The notes beneath the pieces were generated by a model. That model was not told where the DNA came from. It made no database searches and was given only the letters and a program-made list of their open reading frames with translations. From positions 1 to 32,711 of the forward strand of contig JAGQRB010000687.1 in the NCBI GenBank assembly GCA_020425925.1: a stretch of 32,711 nt of DNA. Reading direction: 5' to 3'. Position numbers and translations under genes: made by a program. Position 1 is the stretch's first letter. Each line of letters begins with the position of its first letter. The DNA comes from Planctomycetota bacterium (GTDB lineage Bacteria; Planctomycetota; UBA1135; UBA2386). Below, piece after piece: positions 22,342 through 30,357 of the stretch.

Positions 22342-22364
22342 GCGAGGGGCTACAGTCCTCCGCC
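22341..22364 (+). terminator. Possible weak terminator hairpin after the flagellar operon
   Basis: GGCGAGG (22341-22347) can pair with CCTCCGCC (22357-22364) with one bulged base, around a nine-base loop. There is no U-run. It begins at the last base of the GNAT stop codon. The remaining bases to the etfB start at 22401 show no Shine-Dalgarno site; CACAAT (22365-22370) could be a -10. Confidence 0.25.
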
Positions 22365-22400
22365 CACAATTCCGCCCCCGGCCCCCTCCGCACCCAATCC

Positions 22401-23153
22401 ATGGACATCGTAGTCTGCGTCAAACGAGTCCCTGCCTCGGACACGGCGATCAAGATCGCGGCCGACGGCAAGTCGATCGACACGTCTGGAATCCAATACG
22501 AGCTCAACCCTTACGACGAGTTCGCGCTGGAACAGGCGCTGCGGATCAAAGAGCAGCTCGGCCAGGGTTCGGTGACGGTCGTCACCCTCGGCAGCAAGGA
22601 CGCGCAGAAGGAGCTTCGCGACGCGCTCGCCCGCGGCGCCGACAAGGCGGTGCTGCTCGCGACCGACCAGTGGATCCACGACGGCGCCAGCACGGCCGAA
22701 GCGCTCGCGGCGTGGATCGCCTCGCAGCCCTGCAACCTCGTGCTGTGCGGTCGCCAGGCGATCGACTCGGACAACAACCAGCTGGCGCCGAACCTCGCGA
22801 CGCGCCTCGGCTTCGCCTGCGTGACCGAGGTCAACAAGCTCGAGCTCGCCGACGGCCGGTTCACCGCCGAGCGCGACATCGAGGGTGCTCGCGAGGTCGT
22901 CAGCTGCGGCACGCCCGCGGTGATCTCGTGCCAGAAGGGCCTCAACGAGCCGCGCTACCCCAACCTGAAGGGCATCATGGCGGCGAAGAAGAAGCCGCTC
23001 GAGGAAGTCGCCGCGACCGTGCCCGAAGCCGCGATGGAGATCGTCGCGCTCGCGCTGCCGCCGGCGCGCTCGAGCGGCAAGATCGTCGGTGAAGGCGCCG
23101 CCGCGGTACCGGCGCTGATCGAGGCGCTGCGCACCGAAGCCAAGGTCCTCTGA
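22401..23153 (+). CDS. etfB: Electron transfer flavoprotein, beta subunit
   Basis: EtfB with EtfA accepts electrons from acyl-CoA and other dehydrogenases and passes them to the quinone pool. The 250-residue product has the expected length. The opening MDIVVCVKRVPASD and the AMP/FAD-fold signatures are clear: YELNPYDEFALEQAL (about 34-48), LCGRQAIDSDNNQLAPNLA (about 115-133), and EPRYPNLKGIMAAKKKPLE near 189-207, which is the ETF-beta signature region. No ribosome site precedes the ATG, so translation may start without a Shine-Dalgarno interaction. etfA follows after 18 bases. Confidence 0.95.
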   Translation: MDIVVCVKRVPASDTAIKIAADGKSIDTSGIQYELNPYDEFALEQALRIKEQLGQGSVTVVTLGSKDAQKELRDALARGADKAVLLATDQWIHDGASTAEALAAWIASQPCNLVLCGRQAIDSDNNQLAPNLATRLGFACVTEVNKLELADGRFTAERDIEGAREVVSCGTPAVISCQKGLNEPRYPNLKGIMAAKKKPLEEVAATVPEAAMEIVALALPPARSSGKIVGEGAAAVPALIEALRTEAKVL

Positions 23154-23171
23154 GAGCAAGGAACGAAACCG

Positions 23172-24158
23172 ATGAGCAACATCCTGGTCATTGCCGAGGT
23201 CCGCGGCGGCACGCTGAAGCGTTCTTCGCTGGAAGCCGTCACGCTCGCGCAGGAACTCGCCGGCGCGACCGGCGGCAAGGCGATCGCCGTCGCCTGTGGT
23301 GCCGGTCTCGACGCCGCCGCGGCGGAACTCGCGGCCACCGGCATCGCGCAGGTCGTCGCGATCGACGGCCCGACGTTCGAACACTACTCGGGTGACGCCT
23401 GGGCCGCCGCGATCGCCGAGCAGGCGAAAGCGCACGGCGCCAGCGGCGTCGTCATGACGCACACCGCGATGGGCAAGGACCTGCTGCCGCGCGTCGCGGC
23501 GCGGCTCGAGGCCAGCGTCGCCACCGATGCGACGAAGATCGTGTTCGAGGGCGGTGCGTTCACGGTCCACAAGCCGGTGTTCGCCGGCAAGGCCGTGATG
23601 ACCTCGAAGAGCCGCAAGCCGGTGTTCTGCGGCACGGTTCGCCCCAACAACTACGCCGCCGCGAGTGCCGGCGGCGCGGCAGCCGAGATCGCGAAGGTGG
23701 CGCCGCCGGCCGGCGATCTGCTGGCCGTGGTCAAGGAGATCGTGGCCTCGAGCTCCGACCGCACACCGTTGCAGGAGGCCAGGGTCATCGTCTCCGGCGG
23801 GCGCGGCCTCAAGGAGGCCGAGCACTTCAAGCTGATCGAAGACCTCGCGGCCGCGTTCGGCCCGGGCGTCGCTGCGGTCGGCGCATCGCGCGCCGTCGTC
23901 GACGCCGGTTGGCGTCCGCACCGCGAGCAGGTCGGCCAGACCGGCAAGGTGGTGTCGCCGCCGCTCTACATCGCGGTCGGCATCAGCGGTGCGATCCAGC
24001 ACCTCGCCGGCATGCGCACCGCCGGCACGATCGTCGCGATCAACAAGGACGCCGATGCGCCGATCTTCAAGGTCGCCGACTACGGCATCGTCGGCGACGC
24101 GTTCGAGGTGGTGCCGGCACTCACCGCGGCGATCGCCGCGGTGGTGGCGAGCAAGTAG
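23172..24158 (+). CDS. etfA: Electron transfer flavoprotein, alpha subunit
   Basis: EtfA binds FAD and partners with EtfB. The 328-residue protein has the N-terminal domain (residues 1-185) and the C-terminal FAD domain (about 200-328). The FAD motif is textbook: [12 protein letters not shown] (203-214), [14 protein letters not shown] (236-249), and [20 protein letters not shown] (253-272) followed by [15 protein letters not shown] lies 8 bases before the ATG. The gene pair is two-member, non-bifurcating in appearance, and no associated dehydrogenase or ETF:quinone oxidoreductase is in view. It converges on the next gene with a 12-base gap. Confidence 0.96.
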   Translation: MSNILVIAEVRGGTLKRSSLEAVTLAQELAGATGGKAIAVACGAGLDAAAAELAATGIAQVVAIDGPTFEHYSGDAWAAAIAEQAKAHGASGVVMTHTAMGKDLLPRVAARLEASVATDATKIVFEGGAFTVHKPVFAGKAVMTSKSRKPVFCGTVRPNNYAAASAGGAAAEIAKVAPPAGDLLAVVKEIVASSSDRTPLQEARVIVSGGRGLKEAEHFKLIEDLAAAFGPGVAAVGASRAVVDAGWRPHREQVGQTGKVVSPPLYIAVGISGAIQHLAGMRTAGTIVAINKDADAPIFKVADYGIVGDAFEVVPALTAAIAAVVASK

Positions 24159-24173
24159 CCGCCCGAACGGCTA
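24156..24173. terminator. Perfect hairpin between convergent etfA and coiled-coil gene, made from both stop codons
   Basis: TAGCCG (24156-24161) and CGGCTA (24168-24173) form a perfect 6-bp stem with loop CCCGAA. The first three bases are the etfA stop codon and the last three are the stop of the opposing gene. The structure is the same on both transcripts. There is no U-run, so it may be a Rho-dependent end or a 3' stabiliser. Confidence 0.45.
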
Positions 24174-24983
24174 TTCGTCCTCGTCCTCGTTCACGGTGGC
24201 GACGATCGTCCCGTTCGTCGCGTTGACCGGCGTGACATCGAGCGGCGTGCGCTCCGGCCTCGGCGTCGCGGCCTTCGCGACCGCCGCCTGCGCTGCCTCG
24301 TAGGTGCGGAGGCGGCGGCGATAGTCGTCGCTGTTGCCGCCCGCGGCGATCGCGCGCTTCTGCAGCGCGACGGCCTGATCGACCTGACCGTTGAGGAACC
24401 GCGCCAGTGCCACCGTGTCGATGTAGCGGTGCGGCAGCCGGCCTCGCCCCTGCTCCATGCGCTCGGCGAGCGCGAGCGCGACGCGGTCGAACTGGCCGGC
24501 GGTCTCCTTGTCGGTCATCAGCCCCCAGGCGAGACCGTTGAGGTGACCGGCGTCGTTGCCGGCCTGCTCGACGATCGTCGCCAGTGCCTTGCTCGCGCGT
24601 TCGTCGTGGTGGTTCTTGTCGAGCCACTGGTAGTGCGACATCAGCGCCCGGTTGCGCGACGGCGAGCAGTTGCGGTGCTGCTGCGCCACGAAGCCCTGGT
24701 CCATGGTGTCCAACAGCTCGCCGAGCTGACGGCGCATGTCCTCGACATCGCGCTTCGCACCCTCGAGCTCACGCCGCAGGCGCTGGATCTCGGCCCGCTC
24801 GTTCGCCTCGCGCGGCGCCGGCTTCGACACCTTCGTCTTGGTGTCGCGCGGGTCCTGCAGCTTCATCGGCGGCGCCGCGCGAACGCGCTCCTTGCCCTGC
24901 AGATCGAAACCGGTGTCGGGCGTGAACAGGCACAGCGGGGTCGAGACGAGGACGGCACCGAGGCAGAGGCTCTTGATCAGCAT
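24171..24983 (-). CDS. Secreted coiled-coil protein with TPR-like C-terminal region
   Basis: The 270-residue protein starts with a short signal peptide (MLIKSLCLGAVLVSTPLCLF). Next comes a charged linker and a coiled coil at about residues 60-95 (AEIQRLRRELEGAKRDVEDM). Residues about 110-235 are helical and TPR-like: LNGLAWGLMTDKETAGQFDR, then YIDTVALARFLNGQVDQAVA. This is a pattern known from planctomycete proteins with degenerate TPR units. The C-terminus is acidic (NEDEDE). GGAG stands 9 bases before the ATG. No enzymatic motif is visible. The function is unknown; protein-protein contact in the periplasm is the safest reading. Confidence 0.75.
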   Translation of the reverse strand: MLIKSLCLGAVLVSTPLCLFTPDTGFDLQGKERVRAAPPMKLQDPRDTKTKVSKPAPREANERAEIQRLRRELEGAKRDVEDMRRQLGELLDTMDQGFVAQQHRNCSPSRNRALMSHYQWLDKNHHDERASKALATIVEQAGNDAGHLNGLAWGLMTDKETAGQFDRVALALAERMEQGRGRLPHRYIDTVALARFLNGQVDQAVALQKRAIAAGGNSDDYRRRLRTYEAAQAAVAKAATPRPERTPLDVTPVNATNGTIVATVNEDEDE

Positions 24984-25217
24984 TGGAGGTCTCCGGAGAG
25001 GCGGTCAGAGGGACATCGACGCGCGACCCACCAGCGAAGCCGCGTCGCGATCTCTACGTATTCTCACCCTCACCGGCGAGATTCGTGACCCGTCGTCGCC
25101 GCGAGCGGCTCGGGAGATTCACCCCACCCCACACCTAGTCGTGTGCACCCGGGCCGAGGCCAAGTCCTTGGCGCGCACGAGTTCGAGGCCGGCCCAGCGG
25201 ACCTGGCCGGGAACAGT

Positions 25218-25231
25218 TACCCTGTCGCCCA
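25218..25231 (+). promoter_or_regulatory. Possible leaderless -10 element of the kelch gene
   Basis: TACCCT (25218-25223) fits the TANNNT -10 pattern. Exactly seven bases separate it from the ATG at 25231, which would place the transcription start on the start codon. No Shine-Dalgarno sequence precedes the gene. The rest of the 247-base gap (24984-25230) holds no coding signal or other clear site. Confidence 0.35.
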
Positions 25232-26625
25232 TGCACGTCCGAGCGAAGTTCCCCGGCGCGATCGGCGCATTCGCCATCGCCCTCAGCACCCCGAACCTGA
25301 CCGCGCAGCTGACCTGGCAGCCGATCGCCACCGCGTCGGCCCCGGCAGCGCGCTGGGGCCACGCGATGACCCGCTGGGGCATCACGTTCGGCGGCCGCGA
25401 CGGTAGCCAGGCCTTCGCCGACACCTGGGTGTTCTACGGGCAGGTCGGCTGGCAGCCGATGCCGACGACGCAGTCGCCGTCACCGCGTCACGGCCACGCG
25501 ATGGACATGGCGCTCTACGACACCCTGATGTTCGGCGGTGCCGATGCCAACGGGGTGCGGAACGGCGAGACCTGGATGTTCACGACCAACTGGATGAACG
25601 TGCCGATCGGTTCGGCTTTCACCAGCAGTTGGACGCAGTTGTCCCCGGCACATGCGCCGTCGGCGCGCGCCGGCCACGCGCTGGCCTACGACAGTCAGAC
25701 CTCGAGCGTCGCGGTGCTGTTCGGCGGCCGCACCGATTCCGGTCTCAGCAACGAGACCTGGAGATTCGACGGTACCGACTGGCAACAGGTGACGACGACG
25801 CTGTCACCGCCGGCACGCGAAGGCCATCAGCTGCTGCCGTACGGCCACGACTGGCTGCTGTTCGGCGGCAACGACGACACGCAGGTGTTCGACGATGCCT
25901 GGCTGTTCGACGGCACCACCTGGCAACCGCTGCCGTCGATGCCGTTCGCGGCCACGGAGTGCGCGGGCGTACTGCTCGGCTTCGAGCGTCGGCGTCAGGT
26001 CTTCGTCGGTGGCAGCGACGCCGGTGGTCAGGTGCAGACGGCGGTCTACGAACGCGGCCTCGACAACGGCACGTGGTTCGCGCAGCCGACCGCCGGTGCG
26101 ATGACGGCCCGCGCCGGCGCCACCGTGATCGACGAGTATGTCTCCTGGCCGTACGACGCGATGACGACCGTGCTGTTCGGCGGCCGCGACGCCCAGGGCA
26201 ACGCGCTCGGCGACACCTGGCGCCTGGTTCCCGCCAACCTGCCCAGCCGCGAGACGCTCGGCTCGGGCTGCGGTCCGGGTGCCTGGTCGACGACCGGCGG
26301 ACCGAACCTGTTCCTGCCGCGCGTGATCCTCGGCAACACCGGCCAGCTGGGGACCTTCACGCACACGCCGAGCACCTTGACCGCGATCGGTCTGCAACTC
26401 GGTCAGGTCGCGGCCCCGCAGGCCTGCCAGATCGCGATCGTGCCGGAGGCCGTCTGGCTCGGCGTCTCGGACCCGGTCACCGGCGGGTTCGGCGTCGACC
26501 TCGCGATCCCGTTTGCCGAGCCGCTGCGCGGCGTCAAGCTGTCGATGCAGACCGCCGCGATCGAAGCGACGTCACCGCTCGGCTTCGCGCTGTCGGCGCT
26601 CGGCGTCATCGGCCTCGGCGACTGA
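25231..26625 (+). CDS. Secreted kelch-repeat protein with planctomycete-type C-terminal tail
   Basis: The 464-residue protein has a signal peptide (residues 1-26, ending LTAQ). Kelch-type repeats follow between about 30 and 350, each carrying a 'P.aR.GHA', 'lFGG' and 'DTW.f' set, for example PAARWGHAM/TFGGRDG/ADTWVF and PSARAGHALAYD/VLFGGRTD/NETWRF. These should fold as a beta-propeller. The last part (about 355-464) opens with LGSGCGP and has 'P.vilGNTG' and 'LGQVAAPQAC' elements of a C-terminal beta domain that recurs in secreted planctomycete proteins. Its role is unknown; carbohydrate or protein binding at the cell surface is likely. The 3' end overlaps the opposing radical SAM gene by 20 bases. 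Confidence 0.83.
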   Translation: MHVRAKFPGAIGAFAIALSTPNLTAQLTWQPIATASAPAARWGHAMTRWGITFGGRDGSQAFADTWVFYGQVGWQPMPTTQSPSPRHGHAMDMALYDTLMFGGADANGVRNGETWMFTTNWMNVPIGSAFTSSWTQLSPAHAPSARAGHALAYDSQTSSVAVLFGGRTDSGLSNETWRFDGTDWQQVTTTLSPPAREGHQLLPYGHDWLLFGGNDDTQVFDDAWLFDGTTWQPLPSMPFAATECAGVLLGFERRRQVFVGGSDAGGQVQTAVYERGLDNGTWFAQPTAGAMTARAGATVIDEYVSWPYDAMTTVLFGGRDAQGNALGDTWRLVPANLPSRETLGSGCGPGAWSTTGGPNLFLPRVILGNTGQLGTFTHTPSTLTAIGLQLGQVAAPQACQIAIVPEAVWLGVSDPVTGGFGVDLAIPFAEPLRGVKLSMQTAAIEATSPLGFALSALGVIGLGD

Positions 26626-27871
26626 GCTCGCGCGCGGTGTGCTCCTGCTGCTGCCACTGGCCGTAGAGCGCACCGCTGCTCGACAGCGCGAGCAGCCGCC
26701 GACGCACCTCCGGGCCGAGCGCGCCGGCAGCGGCACGGCGGAACGGCGTCCCCGGCAGCGGCATGAACGTGTGACCGTGCACCTTGGCGCCGCGCGCGAC
26801 CAGCCGGTCCATCAGCGCGAAGGTGGCCTCGACGTCGGCGGACTCCTCGCCGGGCAACCCGAACAGGAAGTCGACGTGCGGCACGAAGCCGTGCTCGCTG
26901 CACAGCGCCGCGGCGCGCTCGATCGTCGCCGCGTCGTGACCGCGTTCGCTGTGCGCCAGCACGCGATCGCTGCCCGATTGGCCGCCGAGGATCAGCGCGC
27001 GGTTGCTGGCGTAGCGCGCGATCAGCGCCAGCGCACCGGCGGTGACGTGCTCGGGCCGGACCTCGCTCGGGAACGTACCGAACCAGAGCCGGCGGTCGGG
27101 ACCGATGTCCTCGCGCACGCCGGCGAGCAACGCCTCGACCGCGGTCAGGTCCGGTTCGGGACCGCTGGCGCCGTAGCTCAACGAGGTCGGCGTCAGGAAG
27201 CGGAGGTCACGGAAGCCGAGGCCGACCAGATAGCGCACCCACTCGCGCACGTTGTCGACCGAGCGATGCCGGAACGACGCGCCGGCGAAGTACGGCGTCT
27301 GGCAGAAGCGGCAGGCGTAGACACAGCCGCGCGTGATCTCGATCGGGCCGAAGCGGCGGTGGCGAGGCCCGAACGGCGGGAACGCGTCGAGCTCGGCGCG
27401 TTCGGGCCGGCCGTTGCGCTGCAGCTCGCCGTGCGCATCGAGCCGGGCGACGCCGCGCACGCCGTGCGGATCGTCGCCGCGATCGAGGGTCGCGACGAGC
27501 TCGCGGATCAGATGCTCGCCTTCGCCGATGGCAACGAGGTCGAAACCGGCGCGCAAGGTCGCCTCCGGTTCGGCCGTGGCGTGTACACCGCCGGCGACGT
27601 GCAGCGCGGCACCGGTCGTCGTGCGGGCGCGCACCGCGGCGAGCTCGCGCGCGAGCAACGCGAAGTCCGGCGAGTAGAACGACCAGCCGACCAGCACGCG
27701 GCGGCCGGCAGCCTGCGCTCGTTCGATCGCATCGACGACCGCGTCGACACCGCCGGCGAACTCGATCGGCACATCCGCGGTTCGCGCGTCGGTCTCGAGC
27801 GCGCCGGTCAGCACGTGGAACGCGAACTTGCCGGTTCGGCGGTAGGCCCAGATCACGGTGAGGCCTGCCAC
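26606..27871 (-). CDS. B12-binding domain/radical SAM protein (MJ1487-like family)
   Basis: The 421-residue protein combines a cobalamin-binding-like N-terminal domain with a radical SAM domain. LHVAGGVHATAEPEATLRAG and LVAIGEGE (about 90-119) lack the classical DxHxxG histidine. The cluster motif is CVYACRFC (Cys183, Cys187, Cys190). Later conserved parts are ALILGGQSGSDRVLAHSERG and HVDFLFGLPGEESADV. The layout fits the TIGR04013-type family known from methanogens and scattered bacteria; no reaction is established. The GTG at 27871 is chosen because the family starts at this point and it avoids the neighbour. An ATG at 27964 adds 31 Arg/Pro/Ser-rich residues overlapping the upstream gene by 53 bases. 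Neither has a clear ribosome site. Confidence 0.85.
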   Translation of the reverse strand: MAGLTVIWAYRRTGKFAFHVLTGALETDARTADVPIEFAGGVDAVVDAIERAQAAGRRVLVGWSFYSPDFALLARELAAVRARTTTGAALHVAGGVHATAEPEATLRAGFDLVAIGEGEHLIRELVATLDRGDDPHGVRGVARLDAHGELQRNGRPERAELDAFPPFGPRHRRFGPIEITRGCVYACRFCQTPYFAGASFRHRSVDNVREWVRYLVGLGFRDLRFLTPTSLSYGASGPEPDLTAVEALLAGVREDIGPDRRLWFGTFPSEVRPEHVTAGALALIARYASNRALILGGQSGSDRVLAHSERGHDAATIERAAALCSEHGFVPHVDFLFGLPGEESADVEATFALMDRLVARGAKVHGHTFMPLPGTPFRRAAAGALGPEVRRRLLALSSSGALYGQWQQQEHTARELSRRGR

Positions 27872-27911
27872 CGCCGGGCCGGGCCCGGCGACGAACGGCT
27901 CGCGGGCGCCG

Positions 27912-29045
27912 TCAGTCGACGACGTGGAGCGAGGGGTTGCTGGCCTGCAAGCCGGTCGAGGCATCGTAGGTGAAACCGTGCCAGACGAGCACGGTGCCGA
28001 GGAAGACCGGATTGTTGGGGATCGTCGTCGTCGACGCGAGCGGCAGCGACGTCATCGGCACGCCGATCGCCTGCGTGATCGCCGTCGGCGTCAGCCAGAA
28101 CGCCGGATCGCGGACGCCGGGGATCGCGACCACCGGTCCGGGGAGCCCGACGCCGAGGATGCCGAGGTGGCCGACCGGGCCATGCAGCGCGGCGGTCACC
28201 GCGCCGGGCGAGGGCTGGTCGGTGGTGACGCGCGGCATCGCCGCGAGGGTCGACGGGACGGTGGCCGGCGTCTGCGGTGCGGGACAATCGAGCGACACGC
28301 TCGGCTCGGCCCGCAACGTGCCGGTGCCCTCGATGCAGGGGCCATCCACGCCGAGCGAGGCACCGCCGGCAATCGTCGTGTAGCCGAGCAGACGCAGGTC
28401 GCCACCCTGCAGCTCGAGCGCGGCACCACCCACCGAGCCGATGGTCGGCGCCCCGAGGACCAGACAGTCGTTCATCTGCACCTCGCCTCCGAATTGGCGG
28501 AACGAGTACGACACCAGGCTGACGCCGAACGCCGTCGCCTCGAACACGGCGCGCGTGTTCCTGAGCGTCGTGCCCGTGCCGTAGAACCGGCTGTCGGACA
28601 CGACGAGCCAATCGCAGTCGGTCGCGACGAGGTGGCAGCGCGCGGCCGTGCTCGGACGGAGCCCATCGAGGGCCACCGGCCCGAGGTTCTGCTCGCACGT
28701 GATCTGGACCGACGTGGTGATCCAGGTCGACTGCACCGCCAGGCCGCGGATCACGACCGACTGGTTCGCCGCCAGCTGCGCGATCCGGATCGAGCCCGGG
28801 AACGGCAGCTCGACCGCGACCTGCGGCTCGCACACGATCGTCAGCGACTTGCCGACGATCGCGAGCGGCGGTTCGGCGTAGAGACCGGAGCGCACGGTCA
28901 GGATCGCGCCGTCGGGCACTCCGCTGATCGCGGCGTCGAAGCTGGTGTAGTCGGTGCCGGGTCCGTTGTTGACGTCGACGACGAAGGTCTGAGCGGCGAG
29001 CGACGGCGCGAGCGCCGCGGCGAGAACGACGAGAAGAGAGTGCAT
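27912..29045 (-). CDS. Secreted beta-helix-like surface protein, paralogue A
   Basis: The 377-residue protein has a signal peptide (HSLLVVLAAALAPSLAAQ) followed by TFVVDVNNGPGTDYTSFDAA and VPDGAILTVRSGLY. Then comes a region of repeated short beta strands (VVIRGLAVQST, LVVSDSRFYG, ALELQGGDLRLLG) typical of a right-handed parallel beta-helix. The C-terminal module (about 265-377) includes HGPVGHLGILGVGLPGPV, DPAFWL and WHGFTYDASTGLQASNPSL. The same module ends paralogue B, just downstream of which this gene lies. The ATG at 29045 has GAGG 6 bases upstream; an in-frame GTG four codons earlier is less likely. Function is unknown; surface display or polysaccharide binding is plausible. Confidence 0.8.
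   Translation of the reverse strand: MHSLLVVLAAALAPSLAAQTFVVDVNNGPGTDYTSFDAAISGVPDGAILTVRSGLYAEPPLAIVGKSLTIVCEPQVAVELPFPGSIRIAQLAANQSVVIRGLAVQSTWITTSVQITCEQNLGPVALDGLRPSTAARCHLVATDCDWLVVSDSRFYGTGTTLRNTRAVFEATAFGVSLVSYSFRQFGGEVQMNDCLVLGAPTIGSVGGAALELQGGDLRLLGYTTIAGGASLGVDGPCIEGTGTLRAEPSVSLDCPAPQTPATVPSTLAAMPRVTTDQPSPGAVTAALHGPVGHLGILGVGLPGPVVAIPGVRDPAFWLTPTAITQAIGVPMTSLPLASTTTIPNNPVFLGTVLVWHGFTYDASTGLQASNPSLHVVD
28141..28174 (+). repeat. 34-base direct repeat, copy 1 (within paralogue A)
   Basis: This 34-base stretch is identical to 29283-29316 and lies in the coding strand for GHLGILGVGLPGP of the C-terminal module. Similarity continues with few mismatches for about 25 more bases. It is the most conserved part of the two paralogues at DNA level. 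Confidence 0.8.
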
Positions 29046-29053
29046 CGGAAACC

Positions 29054-30202
29054 TCACTCGAGCACAAGGAACGAAGGATTGCTGGTCTGCAGGCCGACCG
29101 ACGGGTCATACGTGAAGCCGTGCCAGATCAGCGCCGTGCCGCGCAACGTGGTCGAGTTCGGGATCGCGGTTACCGCGGTGAGCGGCTGGCCGATCGCCGG
29201 CGAGCCGATGGCCTGGACGAACGTGGGCGTGGGCAGCCAGAACGCCGGATCGGGGCTGCCCGGCACGGGCACGACCGGCCCCGGGAGCCCGACGCCGAGG
29301 ATGCCGAGGTGGCCGATCGGGCCGTGCAGCGCGGCCGTCGCGTTGCTCCCGAGCGCGCCGCCGACCGTGGTCACGTGCGGCATCGCGACGGTCGACGCCG
29401 CGATCGTCGCCGGGATCAGCGGCAGCGCGCCGACGACGTTCACCGCAGGATCGAGCCGCAGCGTGCCGGAACCGACGAACGCGACTCCGATCAGGTTGGT
29501 GCCGAGCACCGGCCGGCCCTCGATCGAGGAATCGCCGAGCACGCGCAGGTCGGCCTGCACCAGCTCGACCGCGCCACCCGCGGGCAGCCCGCCGAAGCCG
29601 ATGGCGCCGTAGACCTGAGTGTCGGTCAGCTGCGCCTCGCCGCGCACCAGGACGAGCGTCGAGTCCGCCGTGTTCGACAGCAGACAGTCCTCGAAGACCG
29701 ATCGCGAATCGGTGCACTCGACACCGGCCACGAACGAGCTGCCCGAAACGGCGAGCCAGTCGCAGTTGACGGCGACGAGACTCGCCTGGCCCGCACCCCC
29801 CGAGACGTCGTCGACGAGGATCCGACCCTGGTTGCCGATGCAACGCAACGTGCCGATCCCGACCGCGTGCGTCGACCGCAGCCCCATGCCGCGCAGCACG
29901 ACCTGCTGCGTCGCACCGAGCCCGTTGACGGCGACGACCCGACCCGGGGCCAGCAGCAACTCGACGCCCGGCTCGCACAGCACGGTCACCGACTTGCCGA
30001 CGATCGCGGGATCGCCGAGCGGCGTGTAGGCACCTGGCCGCACGAGCACCGTGGCGCCGTTCGGCACCGCTGCGAACGCGGCCTCGATCGCGGTGTAGTT
30101 CGTGCCGGGGCCGTTGTTGCGGTCGACGACGAACGTCTGGGCGAGAGCCGGCAGGGCCAGCAGGACGGGTACGGAGAGCTGCAGCAGGTCGATTCGCGCC
30201 AT
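29054..30202 (-). CDS. Secreted beta-helix-like surface protein, paralogue B
   Basis: The 382-residue protein is a tandem duplicate of paralogue A, which follows 8 bases downstream, probably in one transcript. A signal peptide (LLQLSVPVLLALPALAQ) precedes TFVVDRNNGPGTNYTAIEAA and VPNGATVLVRPGAY, then AIVGKSVTVLCEPGVELLL. The middle contains beta-helix-type strands (VVLRGMGLRST, LVAVNCDWLAVSGSSF, CDW also present in A). The C-terminal module has HGPIGHLGILGVGLPGPV, DPAFWL and WHGFTYDPSVGLQTSNPSF. The ATG at 30202 is chosen because GAGGAA lies 6 bases upstream and the signal peptide starts here; a longer frame upstream has no signal. Function is unknown. Confidence 0.8.
   Translation of the reverse strand: MARIDLLQLSVPVLLALPALAQTFVVDRNNGPGTNYTAIEAAFAAVPNGATVLVRPGAYTPLGDPAIVGKSVTVLCEPGVELLLAPGRVVAVNGLGATQQVVLRGMGLRSTHAVGIGTLRCIGNQGRILVDDVSGGAGQASLVAVNCDWLAVSGSSFVAGVECTDSRSVFEDCLLSNTADSTLVLVRGEAQLTDTQVYGAIGFGGLPAGGAVELVQADLRVLGDSSIEGRPVLGTNLIGVAFVGSGTLRLDPAVNVVGALPLIPATIAASTVAMPHVTTVGGALGSNATAALHGPIGHLGILGVGLPGPVVPVPGSPDPAFWLPTPTFVQAIGSPAIGQPLTAVTAIPNSTTLRGTALIWHGFTYDPSVGLQTSNPSFLVLE
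29283..29316 (+). repeat. 34-base direct repeat, copy 2 (within paralogue B)
   Basis: Identical to 28141-28174; see that entry. The two copies are 1142 bases apart, one gene length, consistent with tandem gene duplication and possible later gene conversion. Confidence 0.8.
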
Positions 30203-30357
30203 CGTTTTCCTCGCGGCTCCTTCCCGTGACACCGCCGCGACGCGACGCGAACTTGCCTCGACCGGCCATTTTCGTCGGGCGCCGCGGCCGAGAGCATTTG
30301 CCACGACCATGGCCGCGGCGCAAACTTGGCGCCGGTTACAAGCCCGGAGTTCGCCAT

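Noticed and set aside
19724..22507. A 927-residue minus-strand frame opposite flgL, the FliE-like gene and GNAT
   Set aside because: Its sequence is Arg/Ala-rich without domains, while the plus strand encodes recognisable proteins throughout.
29045..29057. GTG at 29057 as start of beta-helix paralogue A
   Set aside because: The ATG at 29045 starts directly at the signal peptide and has GAGG at proper spacing; the GTG would overlap the upstream gene's stop.
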